A stretch of 64,000 nucleotides of DNA from UQRS01 sp964481575 (lineage in GTDB: Bacteria > Bacillota > Clostridia > Oscillospirales > Acutalibacteraceae). The notes beneath the pieces are model-generated. The model saw nothing but the letters and a program-made list of their open reading frames with translations. It did no database searches and was not told the origin of the DNA. Location of the stretch: positions 20,586-84,585 of the forward strand of contig CAYZTR010000005.1 in the NCBI GenBank assembly GCA_964481575.1. Direction: 5' to 3'. This document shows positions 18,109 to 27,016 of the stretch, piece after piece (positions within the stretch are counted from its first letter, which is position 1; every line of letters starts with the position of its first letter). The position numbers and the translations under genes were made by a program.

Positions 18109-19119
18109 TTACTCAATCCATTGAAAAACGAATTCCGCCGTATATGTAGTATCGGCAGCCGTTACGGTAACCGTTGCCGAATATCCCTCAAAGTTACCGG
18201 TATAACTCCCGGTCTGGGAAAGGCCGGATAAAAACTGATAAAACCCTGTATCCGTCATATCTCCCGACACCGATTTCAGCAACAATGCACCAAGCTGAGC
18301 CAGTTCGGTCTGGCTGGCAGCATTCCGAATCGTACCAGTGAAGCCGGATTTATCCTTTTGATAAGAGATGCTGAACAACACACCGGACCCATAGGTTTTA
18401 AAAACGCTGGCTGATGAGGAACCCTCGCTGACGTGAAGATCATCTGCCAGGGTGTAAGGATAGCCAAAAACAGTTGCAGCACGATCAAAACAATCCGCCA
18501 CATTGGCGGCCTGCCAGACATCGTCACCGTCTGTATCGGAATGCAGGTATTCCGAATAAGTAGTGGCATAGGGATCCACCCCGTCGTCCGTCAAGGTAGA
18601 AGTGCCGTACAATTCAGAGGATGTGGCATCCGACGCGCTCTCCTCCGGACTGACAACAATCTCCGATGCTGTTACCGTTTCCGATGAAGTGTTATTATCC
18701 GGAATGGGGCTTTCCAGATTTTGGATGGCCTGATCGTCCGCTACAGCGAAGGGAACGCTGGAAGTATTCTGACTTCCATTACCCTTGAAGCGCGGAAAAG
18801 ACAGCCAAAGTAATACCACCGCAGCTACCAGCAGCACCCCGATCAACAAAACCACCTTTTGCCGATGCTTTTTTTCCGCAACCGGATCCAACAGAATCCC
18901 ATCCGCATCCGAGGGATCTGATGATAACTGGGATGCACAGTTGCCATCCGCTCCGGTATCCCCTGGTATTTCCGATCCCTGCAAGGGCGGCATTTCCTCT
19001 GCGGAATCCAATCCGCGGGAAGTTTCCTTCTCACCTGCCGGATCCTGTACCCCAGCATGGGATGCCGAAGTTTCCTGTGTCAAAGAAGAATCTATCTCCA
19101 GCGATTTATCCTGCTTCAT
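18109..19119 (-). CDS. Type II membrane protein with Ser-rich regions, unknown
   Basis: 336 residues from ATG 19117-19119; an upstream in-frame GTG lies inside the GAGGTG ribosome site and is rejected. Residues 1-88 are acidic, Ser/Asp-rich and probably cytoplasmic. Residues 89-108 form one membrane helix. Residues 109-185 are a Ser/Thr-rich spacer. The C-terminal 150 residues look like a folded extracellular domain (DVWQAANVADCFDRAATVFGY, GSYTGNFEGYSATVTV). No catalytic motif was recognised. It shares the layout of a disordered cytoplasmic part plus one helix with the 483-residue protein at 20082. Confidence 0.65.
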   Translation of the reverse strand: MKQDKSLEIDSSLTQETSASHAGVQDPAGEKETSRGLDSAEEMPPLQGSEIPGDTGADGNCASQLSSDPSDADGILLDPVAEKKHRQKVVLLIGVLLVAAVVLLWLSFPRFKGNGSQNTSSVPFAVADDQAIQNLESPIPDNNTSSETVTASEIVVSPEESASDATSSELYGTSTLTDDGVDPYATTYSEYLHSDTDGDDVWQAANVADCFDRAATVFGYPYTLADDLHVSEGSSSASVFKTYGSGVLFSISYQKDKSGFTGTIRNAASQTELAQLGALLLKSVSGDMTDTGFYQFLSGLSQTGSYTGNFEGYSATVTVTAADTTYTAEFVFQWIE

Positions 19120-19211
19120 TTGCTTCACCTCTTTGCTATGTAATGCACGTCTATCTGGCGTATTAGTAAAAAGCAGTGCGGCGTACCGATATGCCGCACT
19201 GCAAATCCAGC

Positions 19212-19943
19212 TTATTCTTCCGGCATCTCCCAGTTATGCCAGACGTTCTGCACGTCATCATTTTCCTCCAGCACATCCAGCAGCTTTTCCATCTTTTCCA
19301 CAGCCTCAGGATCCTCCAGAACGGTGGTCGTGGCAGCCACATACATGGGTTCAGCGGTAATAAAAGTATAACCGGCGGTCTCCAAAGCATCCCGCACAGG
19401 ACCAATTCCATTGGGATCGGTGACAATCCGGAACACATCTCCGTCCGAATTAAAATCCTCCGCACCAGCATCCAGCGCCGCCATCATAACTTCTTCCTCG
19501 TCTAGACCCTCCGCTTCAATCTCGATAATACCCTGACGGTTGAACATAAACATCACCGAGCCGGGCTGCCCCATGTTTCCGCCGTACTTATCAAAATAAT
19601 GGCGCAAATCACCGGCTGTCCGATTTCGATTGTCAGTCAGGGCCTCCACCACAACAGCAACACCGTTGGGACCGTAGCCTTCATATACGATGTCCTCGTA
19701 ATTGGTGCTGTCTCCTTCCCCGGCGGCCTTTTTAATAATCCGCTCAATATTATCATTGGGAACGTTGGCAGCCTTGGCTTTGGCAATCACATCCCGCAGC
19801 TTTGCATTGTTGTTGGGGTCGGAACCGCCGGCCTTGACGATCACCGCAATTTCACGGCCGATCTTGGTGAACACCTTGGCCCGGGCCTGATCCGTCTTTT
19901 CTTTTTTCCGTTTAATATTGTTCCATTTAGAATGTCCAGACAT
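19212..19943 (-). CDS. yebC: YebC/PmpR-family protein
   Basis: A 243-residue member with the diagnostic start MSGHSKWNNIKRKK. Further conserved segments are KIGREIAVIVKAGG, AKAANVPNDNIERIIKKA and YEGYGPNGVAVVVEALTDN. Members have been described as DNA-binding regulators and, more recently, as helpers of translation through difficult stretches. Length is normal. It has its own promoter (19995-20023) and appears monocistronic. Confidence 0.95.
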   Translation of the reverse strand: MSGHSKWNNIKRKKEKTDQARAKVFTKIGREIAVIVKAGGSDPNNNAKLRDVIAKAKAANVPNDNIERIIKKAAGEGDSTNYEDIVYEGYGPNGVAVVVEALTDNRNRTAGDLRHYFDKYGGNMGQPGSVMFMFNRQGIIEIEAEGLDEEEVMMAALDAGAEDFNSDGDVFRIVTDPNGIGPVRDALETAGYTFITAEPMYVAATTTVLEDPEAVEKMEKLLDVLEENDDVQNVWHNWEMPEE

Positions 19944-19994
19944 TCGGGAATGCTCCTTTCTGCGTCAAAGCGCAGTGAATATGTTAACAGAGAT

Positions 19995-20023
19995 ATTGTA
20001 TCACAGCTTTCAGCAAATTACAA
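19995..20023 (-). promoter_or_regulatory. Promoter of yebC
   Basis: TTGTAA (20018-20023) and TACAAT (19995-20000) on the minus strand have a 17-base spacer. They lie 52 bases upstream of the yebC start, which carries an AAAGGAG site. Confidence 0.6.
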
Positions 20024-20081
20024 GCCCAGCCGAAAAAATATAACCGTTTCCGGAAAAGCAGGATGTTTTTCGGTGCGGCTA

Positions 20082-21533
20082 TCAATTTTCCTCTTCCGAG
20101 CCGGCAATATCATCCCAGTTCCACTCTGAGCTCTCAGCAGGTTCGCTGGGTGTCGGTTCCGCCGGTTCAGAGGAAACCGTTTCCTGCACCTGGCTGGATT
20201 CTGCCTCCTGGCTAGCCGCCGGCGTTTCCTGGGGGGCAGCCGTCTCCTGGGCAGGAGTTTCTGGAGAAGACGCAGCAGGAGTGGAAGGGATCGTTTGTGA
20301 TACAGAAGGCGCTTGGGAAGCTGTGGAAGCCCGGCTGGTGGTAGTGTTGCTGGAAGCCACACTACTGCCACTGGCAGACGAACCGTTAACACTGTCGGCC
20401 GTACTGCTGGTTGGCGCAAGAGAAGTAAACATATTGGTAGACGTACCGTTGCTGAAGACAGGAATATCCGTCACTTCATCTGAAGTAGAGGAAACAACAT
20501 TGTTGCTGTCGGATGATACGACCGATGAATCACGACCATAGCCGTTATAGCCTTCCTCGAATACCCGGAAGAAATGGACCCCCGCCAGAACCGCCGCCAT
20601 GAGTACCGCTAAAATAATGGCGATAACAACAGGAACACGGCTCCAGGTTTTGGCCATTTCTTCCTCTTCTTCATCAGCAGCATCCGCAACTTCATCTAGG
20701 GGCGTAGTGGGCGCCGTTTCCTGCACAGGTGTAAAGACCGTAGTGGCCTCCAGCGCTTCAGACGCCGTTGAAGCGCCCGCTTGTGGGGAAGAATCCGAGG
20801 GCATCACCGATTCCCATTTAGACTGGAGCAGTATCACAGAAGGTTCCGGTTCGGATATGGCGGCAGTAGGGACAGTCACGCCGGGAATGGCCGTAGCCGG
20901 TCCGCCTATGGGTGTGATGGGAGTAATCATCGGGGCATCCAGTGGGGGTGCCGCGGTGTCAACAGCCTTCTCCTCCCAATCCCCGCGAACGGTAAATCCT
21001 CCAGAAGTAGAAACCGATTCATGACTCGGTTCCAAATAGATCTGTTCCCACGCTGCGGTCTGATCCGGTGTCAAATTCGTCGCATCATCAGCAGTCACTC
21101 CAGTTTCGGAGTTTTGTACAATAATATTGCTTTCGGGCATCTGCGCCAATGGCACCCCACCCTCAGAGGACAGCTGCAGATCCGGCATAACCTCCTGCTG
21201 CACTGAGGAAAAAGGTGCTGTTGCCTGTCCAAAAGGGGGCTCCGGAAGTACCTCTGACCGTTCAACCGTCTCCGGCCGCTTCACAGATTCCGTGATCAAA
21301 TTCGGCAGGAGCGCCGGTTCGGTAACAGGAGTTTCCGTGGTTTTCTGTATAAGCGGTTCACCCGTTTCTTCATATATAACAGGATCGGCCAGATCCGGTA
21401 CATACTGTACAGGATCCAGCTTTAAATTGGGCAGCGATTTTTTCGGTTTGCTTTCCAGCATCACCAGTTCCGGGCTGTCGTTTCCATCCGGCTCCAGCGG
21501 GTTCGGACCATCCGGCTTAATGACATATTTCAT
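20082..21533 (-). CDS. Large Pro/Ser/Thr-rich single-pass membrane protein, unknown
   Basis: 483 residues from ATG 21531-21533, preceded by ATAGGAG. The N-terminal 297 residues are rich in Pro, Glu and Ser, lack obvious fold signatures and are probably cytoplasmic. A single membrane helix lies at about 298-319 (VPVVIAIILAVLMAAVLAGV). The outer 160 residues are almost entirely Ser, Thr, Ala, Pro and Glu and end in an acidic tail. Composition suggests a surface stalk or wall-spanning protein. No enzyme motif, LPXTG motif or dockerin was seen. Function unknown. Confidence 0.65.
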   Translation of the reverse strand: MKYVIKPDGPNPLEPDGNDSPELVMLESKPKKSLPNLKLDPVQYVPDLADPVIYEETGEPLIQKTTETPVTEPALLPNLITESVKRPETVERSEVLPEPPFGQATAPFSSVQQEVMPDLQLSSEGGVPLAQMPESNIIVQNSETGVTADDATNLTPDQTAAWEQIYLEPSHESVSTSGGFTVRGDWEEKAVDTAAPPLDAPMITPITPIGGPATAIPGVTVPTAAISEPEPSVILLQSKWESVMPSDSSPQAGASTASEALEATTVFTPVQETAPTTPLDEVADAADEEEEEMAKTWSRVPVVIAIILAVLMAAVLAGVHFFRVFEEGYNGYGRDSSVVSSDSNNVVSSTSDEVTDIPVFSNGTSTNMFTSLAPTSSTADSVNGSSASGSSVASSNTTTSRASTASQAPSVSQTIPSTPAASSPETPAQETAAPQETPAASQEAESSQVQETVSSEPAEPTPSEPAESSEWNWDDIAGSEEEN

Positions 21534-21583
21534 GCACAACGCTCCTATTCAAAATGAATTCGCCCACAAGGGAAGGACAATAT

Positions 21584-21901
21584 TTATACAAATTGCAACA
21601 CGCATTCACAAAGGAATGCGGCGCCACAGGCCACAGCGGCTACCGTCAAAAGTCCGCGCCGAAAAAAGGCCAGCACCAGTGCAACACCCACACCAACCAA
21701 AGCCGTAAGAGGATTTCCTGTGGCGTAAAAAGCGGCAGGAAAGGTCATGGCGCCCAATACGGCATAAGGAACATAATGTAAAAAGGACAATAAAAAGGGA
21801 TTTGTTAGTTTTCGGTGCAAGGCAGCCAGGGGGATCATACGCAGAAGATAGGTAACCCCTGCCATCACCATAATGGACAGCAGCAAATACCAATCATGCA
21901 T
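21584..21901 (-). CDS. azlD: AzlD-family branched-chain amino acid export subunit
   Basis: A 105-residue protein with four hydrophobic segments and the AzlD pattern (VTYLLRMIPLAAL near the start, FLHYVPYAVLGAMTFPA in the middle). AzlD pairs with AzlC to export branched-chain amino acids or analogues. It overlaps the end of azlC by 8 bases, the usual coupled arrangement. Confidence 0.9.
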   Translation of the reverse strand: MHDWYLLLSIMVMAGVTYLLRMIPLAALHRKLTNPFLLSFLHYVPYAVLGAMTFPAAFYATGNPLTALVGVGVALVLAFFRRGLLTVAAVACGAAFLCECVLQFV

Positions 21902-22613
21902 CCGACGACACCTCCTGAGAAACAGGAAAGAGCCAAGCCCCGATCAAACAGGCAACCACAGCGCAGATGATGATAACAAATCCGGGGTTGTCCGCCGTCC
22001 AGGCGGAGAGACCAGGCATATAAAAGAAGCAGCAAGAAAGACCGGCAGCAATGCCGACCACTACCAAAATCGCCCGCTCCTTACGCATAGGCGGCAGAAT
22101 AATGGCAACGAACATCCCGTAAATGGCCAACCCCAGTGCATTTTGCAACATAACAGGTAAAACGGAGCCAAACACGCTGCCCAGCGCAGTTCCCAAGGCC
22201 CATCCCAGGTAAGGCGCCGTAGCCAATCCCAAGAAATAACGGGAACCGATCTGTTGCCTGCGGCTGGCAGCCACTGCAAAAATCTCATCTGTCACGAAAA
22301 AAGCCAGCAGCGCCCGCTTTTTCCAACTGACAGTGGGATGAAACCGCTGGGTCAGCGTCAATGACATGAGGGCATAGCGTAAATTGATAAGAAACTGGGT
22401 TAACGCCAGTTCCAGCAAGGTACCGCCCGCGGCCAAAATCGTTACGCCGGCTACCTGGCCGGCGGAAGTTACGTTGGTCATGGAGATGAAAACCGCCGTC
22501 CAGGGGGCAAACCCTTGGTTCACCGTCAGGATCCCAAAGGCAAAGGACACCGATAAATATCCCAGGCCGATGGGAATACCATCCCGAAAGCCTACTCGAT
22601 AAGAATTCAACAT
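21894..22613 (-). CDS. azlC: AzlC-family branched-chain amino acid exporter
   Basis: A 239-residue membrane protein with about seven helices. It carries the family features GIPIGLGYLSVSFAFGIL near the N-terminus, SAGQVAGVTILAAGG, and FFVTDEIFAVA in the middle. It starts four bases before the malQ stop region and overlaps azlD downstream. Placement directly after malQ suggests co-transcription, though the functions are unrelated. Confidence 0.93.
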   Translation of the reverse strand: MLNSYRVGFRDGIPIGLGYLSVSFAFGILTVNQGFAPWTAVFISMTNVTSAGQVAGVTILAAGGTLLELALTQFLINLRYALMSLTLTQRFHPTVSWKKRALLAFFVTDEIFAVAASRRQQIGSRYFLGLATAPYLGWALGTALGSVFGSVLPVMLQNALGLAIYGMFVAIILPPMRKERAILVVVGIAAGLSCCFFYMPGLSAWTADNPGFVIIICAVVACLIGAWLFPVSQEVSSDA

Positions 22614-22617
22614 GGAT

Positions 22618-24066
22618 TCACCTGTCGTAAGTTTGATTCAGACTACGGAAAAAGTCCGCATCCACCTGGGAATATGCATCCTCGGTAATCCGGAAGATCC
22701 AGTTTCCCTCCGGCTGGCCAGGAATATTCAGGCGGGTGTCACTCCCCCACCCAAGCATATCCTGTATGGGAACCATAACCAGGCCGGCTGCAGACATCCA
22801 CAAGGTCTGCAAAATCTCCCGAATGGCAGGGCTGTCGGCGCCGCCACGGCCCCAATCTTCTCCATCATAGCGGCAATACCGAAGCAAACGACGCTTTTCC
22901 TCCATGGGGATAGCCCAAAGCCATCCCAGCATAGTATCATTATCATGGGTACCGGTATAAGCCACACAATTGGCGTTGTACTTATAAGGCAAGTGGATGG
23001 AACCCAGAGAATCAAAACCGAACTGCATCACCCGCATACCGGGGTAACCGGTCTCCTGCAAAAACTGCAGCAAACCGTCATCCACCGTTCCAAGATCCTC
23101 CGCTACAATGGCGGGATGGGAAAACTGCTGCTCCACTTTCCGAAACAAATCCATGGCCGGGCCGTCCATCCAGACACCCTCCCTGGCTGTAGCAGCATCT
23201 CCTGGAACCGCCCAGTAACGGTGGAATCCTCGAAAATGGTCAATCCGCAAAATATCATACAGCTCCAGAGAATGGCCTATCCGGGCAAGCCACCAGCGGT
23301 ATCCGTCGGCTTTCATAACCTCCCAATCATACAGTGGATTCCCCCACAGCTGCCCATCGGCAGAAAAATAGTCCGGCGGCACACCGGCCACATTCTTTAA
23401 ATGGCCATCTGCATCGGTCTGAAACAGCTCCGGATGGGCATAAAAATCAGCGCTATCTCTGGAAACATAAATGGGCATATCTCCAAATAATTTCACGCCC
23501 TTTTCTCCGGCGTATTGTTTCAAAGCGGCCCATTGCTTCCATAATAAATATTGTTCGGTATAATAATAGGTTACATCGGCCTCGCGAGGAGGAACCTCCC
23601 ATTCCCAGAAAGGTTTCCCGCCATTGGAAGCTCTACCGGACATATACAGGGCGTAATCCGCCAGCCAAAAGAATTGAGTACGCAGAAAATCTGCAATCTC
23701 ATTGGAAGGAATATTTGCCATGGCGGCGGTCACCATTTGCTGCTTGGCCCGGGCCGCATAAGCGTAATCTGCCGTATGCGGGGTTCCCGGATATTCCAAC
23801 TCTTCGGCCAGTTTCGCCGGGATTAAGCCTTGCTTCACCAGGTCTTTCCCATCCAGGAACAGGGGGTTCAGCGCAAAGGCGCTGGGGCTGGAATAGGGAG
23901 AATTTCCCGCACCCACAGGACACAGGGGCAACACCTGCCATACTGAAAACCCCATATCTGAAATAAAATCCACAAATCGACGGGCGCCTGCACCGAAATC
24001 CCCGATGCCATAGCTGCCCGGTAAAGAGGAAATATGCAGCAACACACCGGAACCGCGTTGTAACAT
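22618..24066 (-). CDS. malQ: 4-alpha-glucanotransferase (amylomaltase, GH77)
   Basis: 482 residues, normal for bacterial GH77. It transfers alpha-1,4-glucan segments between maltodextrins in the cytoplasm. The start reads GVLLHISSLPGSYGIGDFG, the standard GH77 N-terminus. The catalytic triad motifs are present: nucleophile Asp in ILRIDHFRGF, acid/base Glu in AEDLGTVDD, and the stabilising Asp in TGTHDND. A GGGAGCG ribosome site precedes the ATG. azlC follows immediately. Confidence 0.96.
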   Translation of the reverse strand: MLQRGSGVLLHISSLPGSYGIGDFGAGARRFVDFISDMGFSVWQVLPLCPVGAGNSPYSSPSAFALNPLFLDGKDLVKQGLIPAKLAEELEYPGTPHTADYAYAARAKQQMVTAAMANIPSNEIADFLRTQFFWLADYALYMSGRASNGGKPFWEWEVPPREADVTYYYTEQYLLWKQWAALKQYAGEKGVKLFGDMPIYVSRDSADFYAHPELFQTDADGHLKNVAGVPPDYFSADGQLWGNPLYDWEVMKADGYRWWLARIGHSLELYDILRIDHFRGFHRYWAVPGDAATAREGVWMDGPAMDLFRKVEQQFSHPAIVAEDLGTVDDGLLQFLQETGYPGMRVMQFGFDSLGSIHLPYKYNANCVAYTGTHDNDTMLGWLWAIPMEEKRRLLRYCRYDGEDWGRGGADSPAIREILQTLWMSAAGLVMVPIQDMLGWGSDTRLNIPGQPEGNWIFRITEDAYSQVDADFFRSLNQTYDR

Positions 24067-24088
24067 ATATCATCGCTCCCTTGTTAAA

Positions 24089-25852
24089 TTATCCATACTG
24101 TTTATAACAGAGATTTAAATCCACATCAGATGAAAAACCATCTACCTGGCCGGTACTGCTATACTGCCAGGTGGTGTAATCATAGAGAAAATCCGTCTGT
24201 TCCGTATAGTGGGCCAGCCAGAAATCATAATCGGTCAACCTGGCGGCATCCAACTGATCATAAAACCAGCTTTTGCTGGCATACACAGCCGGTGTATACC
24301 CAGCGTCGGCAATCCGTTGGCAAAAAGCCAGAATGCAATCCGTGCGGGTATCTACATCCAGAGAATCCGCCCGGCCGGTGTGGTTCACATTGGACCATTC
24401 TGTATCAATGGCCACAGGATAAGTAATGTCATAATCCTGAATAAGCCCCAATACAAAATCCGCTTCCTCTCGTGCCTCCGCCACTGTGGTTGCCTGGGTG
24501 AAGAAATAAACACCCACCTTTAGTCCTGCGGCAGCAGCCCCCTGTATATTCGTCACGAAACTGGAATCCTCCTGTAGAACTCCTGAGGCCCCGTAACCGC
24601 GGATACCACAGCGAATCATAGCAAAGGAAACGTCGGTGGCCGCAACCCGTCCCCAATCAACGACACCGTTGAATTTGGAAACATCAACCCCGGCGGTGGT
24701 CAGCAAAATGCCGGTGGCACTGAAATCATAACGAAGACCGTCTATGGTTTGCAGACCGGTTACAGCAACACCGTCCTGATAATAATAGGTCTGATCCTCC
24801 ACCGTGTACCAACCGTTTTCAGGCACATTCTCCCCGGTTCCCGGGTTGGAAGCAACCGCCAAATATCGCAAATTCAGGCCCACCGCTTCTGGGATTCCCT
24901 GAATCTGCCCTGTCTGGCTGTATTGCCAGGTTTGATATGTAAGGGAGGTACTTGGTGTCTCCCCCGGCTGTAGCAGCCAAAAATCATAAGCTTGCAACCG
25001 GGCGGTATTCAGCTGATTTGCAAACCAGTCAGCATTAGCCTGGATCTCCGGGCGATATCCAGCCGTCGCAATCCGAGCACAAAAAGCCTGCACACAAGTG
25101 GTACGATTTTCCCGGCTCAGGGCATCCGCCCGGCCGGTTCCGTCCGGCGAAGCAGATTGAGCCGTACAAATAGCCACCGGGCCGGTGATGCCCTGCCCAG
25201 CCAGCAACGCCAGCACATAGTCGGCTTCCTCCTCCGCTTCCGCAACAGTCGTAGCTTGCGTAACAAAATAAGCACCCACATCTAATCCGGCCGCCGCCGC
25301 GCCGGCAACATTGGCAGCAAAAGCAGTGTCCGTTACCAACACACCAGCGGCACCATAGCCCCGGTAACCCACACGGACCATGGCGAAAGAAACACCACTG
25401 GCCGCCACACGCGACCAATCAATGTTCCCCTGATACTGAGAAACATCCACGCCGACTTCCGTCCGCAGCACACCAGCTTCACTGAAAAGATAACGCAGAC
25501 CGTCAATATCCTGCCAGCCGGTTACAGCCACACCATTCCGGTAATAATAGGTCGTATTTCCCTCAATGCGCCAGCCATCCACCTTTGGCGAATTACCCGT
25601 TAAAATGGCATTGCGCAGCAAAACCACATCCGTTACCGTAAGCTTTCCGTCTTCATTCAAATCACCGTTTGAGAAAAATTGTTCAGCTAAGATAGCTTTA
25701 CGCAGCAAAACCACATCAGCAACAGAAAGACTTCCATCCCCATTCAAATCACCCAAACTGCCGGTAGCACCAACCGGCAGCAAAAATAAGCCGGAACCTA
25801 ACAGGCACAACACTAGTAAAGCCGCAACCAACCGTTTCCCATAACTTAGCAT
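24089..25852 (-). CDS. Secreted dockerin protein with two GH25 lysozyme domains, one catalytically dead
   Basis: 587 residues from ATG 25850-25852 (GGAG 9 bases upstream); an upstream in-frame ATG has no such site. A signal peptide is followed by an N-terminal dockerin (two calcium loops, GDLNGDGSLSVADVV and GDLNEDGKLTVTDVV). There are two copies of a unit made of a cell-wall-binding-like repeat (GNTTYYYRNGVAVTGW and its match) plus a GH25 domain. The second GH25 keeps the catalytic pair Asp483 and Glu485 (AIDTEWS) plus WLAHY and DVDLN. The first has Cys229 and Ala231 (AICTAQS), WLLQP and AVGLN instead, so it should not hydrolyse peptidoglycan. GH25 enzymes cut the MurNAc-GlcNAc bond. Confidence 0.9.
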   Translation of the reverse strand: MLSYGKRLVAALLVLCLLGSGLFLLPVGATGSLGDLNGDGSLSVADVVLLRKAILAEQFFSNGDLNEDGKLTVTDVVLLRNAILTGNSPKVDGWRIEGNTTYYYRNGVAVTGWQDIDGLRYLFSEAGVLRTEVGVDVSQYQGNIDWSRVAASGVSFAMVRVGYRGYGAAGVLVTDTAFAANVAGAAAAGLDVGAYFVTQATTVAEAEEEADYVLALLAGQGITGPVAICTAQSASPDGTGRADALSRENRTTCVQAFCARIATAGYRPEIQANADWFANQLNTARLQAYDFWLLQPGETPSTSLTYQTWQYSQTGQIQGIPEAVGLNLRYLAVASNPGTGENVPENGWYTVEDQTYYYQDGVAVTGLQTIDGLRYDFSATGILLTTAGVDVSKFNGVVDWGRVAATDVSFAMIRCGIRGYGASGVLQEDSSFVTNIQGAAAAGLKVGVYFFTQATTVAEAREEADFVLGLIQDYDITYPVAIDTEWSNVNHTGRADSLDVDTRTDCILAFCQRIADAGYTPAVYASKSWFYDQLDAARLTDYDFWLAHYTEQTDFLYDYTTWQYSSTGQVDGFSSDVDLNLCYKQYG

Positions 25853-25893
25853 ACACTTCATCTCCATTCATGCAGCAAATCATTATTTGTGAT

Positions 25894-25902
25894 ATTATAG
25901 CA
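25894..25902 (-). promoter_or_regulatory. Extended -10 promoter of the GH25/dockerin gene
   Basis: TGC followed by TATAAT on the minus strand is an extended -10 element. The -35 position (TTTCTT at 17 bases) is poor, as often seen with extended -10 promoters. It lies about 45 bases upstream of the chosen start codon. Confidence 0.6.
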
Positions 25903-26036
25903 CAGCGCACCGGAAAAAGAAACCAAAATTACAGCAGATGCAAAAAACAGTTTGTTCGTATTCAAGAGATAAAATAAGAATTTTAGAGAAAATAAGAGTT
26001 TTCAGAAAATAAATTTAAAAAACTAATATTTTTTCA

Positions 26037-26065
26037 TTGACAAACGGAAACAATGGTGGTAATAT
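26037..26065 (+). promoter_or_regulatory. Promoter of rplM-rpsI
   Basis: TTGACA (26037-26042), 17-base spacer, TAATAT (26060-26065). The start site would be near 26072, leaving a leader of under 30 bases, too short for a ribosomal-protein autoregulatory RNA. The A/T-rich stretch 25905-26036 holds nothing else I can name. Confidence 0.75.
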
Positions 26066-26098
26066 ATCTAAGCATTGAAATGATAGGAGGTAATGCAA

Positions 26099-26527
26099 AT
26101 GTCTAGTTATATGGCAAAGCCCGCTGAGCAGGATCGCAAGTGGTATGTGATTGATGCTGAAGGTAAGGTACTCGGCCGTGTGGCTGTCGCCGCCGCTAAC
26201 ATTCTTCGCGGCAAAGTAAAGCCCCAGTTTACACCTCATGTAGATTGCGGGGACCATGTGGTAATCATCAACGCGGATAAGGTTGTTCTCACCGGCAAGA
26301 AGCTGGAGAAAAAATACCACTACCGTCACACCGGGTACATTGGCGGTCTCAAGACCGTCCAGTACAAAACCCTGATGGCCAACAAGCCCGAGTTGGCATT
26401 GGAATATGCCGTTAAGGGCATGGTGCCTGACACCACGATTGGCCGCAAGGCTCTCACCCGTCTGCACGTCTATGTCGGCCCTGCGCACAAGCACAGTGCT
26501 CAGAAGCCCGAAAACGTAGAACTTTAA
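26099..26527 (+). CDS. rplM: 50S ribosomal protein L13
   Basis: 142 residues, the exact usual length when started at the second ATG (26099), 7 bases after an AGGAGGT site; the ATG at 26093 is too close to that site. L13 motifs include KWYVIDAEGKVLGRVA, YRHTGYIGGLK and the C-terminal RLHVYVGPAHKHSAQKP. It is an early-assembling large-subunit protein that binds 23S rRNA. It is paired with rpsI 19 bases downstream, the universal order. Confidence 0.98.
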   Translation: MSSYMAKPAEQDRKWYVIDAEGKVLGRVAVAAANILRGKVKPQFTPHVDCGDHVVIINADKVVLTGKKLEKKYHYRHTGYIGGLKTVQYKTLMANKPELALEYAVKGMVPDTTIGRKALTRLHVYVGPAHKHSAQKPENVEL

Positions 26528-26546
26528 TCAAAGGAGGCAACTGATT

Positions 26547-26945
26547 ATGTACGAAGGTAATCCCTATTTCTACGGCACTGGTAGAAGAAAAAGCTCGGTT
26601 GCTCGTGTTCGCGTTTATAACGGCACCGGCAAAGTAACCATCAACGGTCGCGACATCGACGATTATTTCGGTCTCGAAACCTTGAAGCTCATCGTCCGTC
26701 AGCCCGTCACCCTGACCGGCACTGCGGATAAATTTGACATTGTTTGCACCGTCTCCGGCGGCGGCGTTACCGGCCAGGCCGGCGCCATCCGTCACGGTCT
26801 CGCCCGTGCATTGCTGCAATTCGATGAGTCTCTCCGTCCCACCCTGAAAAAGGCCGGTCTCTTGACCCGTGACCCCAGAATGAAGGAGCGGAAGAAGTAC
26901 GGCCTCAAAGCCGCCCGTCGCGCGCCGCAGTTCAGCAAGCGTTAA
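26547..26945 (+). CDS. rpsI: 30S ribosomal protein S9
   Basis: 132 residues ending in the diagnostic ...RAPQFSKR tail that reaches the P-site tRNA. It also contains YGTGRRKSSVARVR and GGGVTGQAGAIRHGLARAL. An AAAGGAGG site lies 9 bases before the ATG. A strong terminator follows 34 bases after the stop. Confidence 0.98.
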   Translation: MYEGNPYFYGTGRRKSSVARVRVYNGTGKVTINGRDIDDYFGLETLKLIVRQPVTLTGTADKFDIVCTVSGGGVTGQAGAIRHGLARALLQFDESLRPTLKKAGLLTRDPRMKERKKYGLKAARRAPQFSKR

Positions 26946-26978
26946 CGGAACAGATTTTTACAATCAAAAAGGCTCAAA

Positions 26979-27016
26979 AACCCCGGAAATACGCCATTTT
27001 CCGGGGGTTTTCTTTA
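26979..27016 (+). terminator. Intrinsic terminator of rplM-rpsI
   Basis: CCCCGGAAAA-type stem (CCCCGGAAA / TTTCCGGGG, 26981-27005, loop TACGCCA-like) followed by GTTTTCTTT. It is the last feature before gene order breaks down at the decayed island. Confidence 0.85.

Noticed and set aside
25905..26098. Possible L13 autoregulatory leader RNA before rplM
   Set aside because: The consensus promoter leaves under 30 bases of leader, too short for a regulatory fold.
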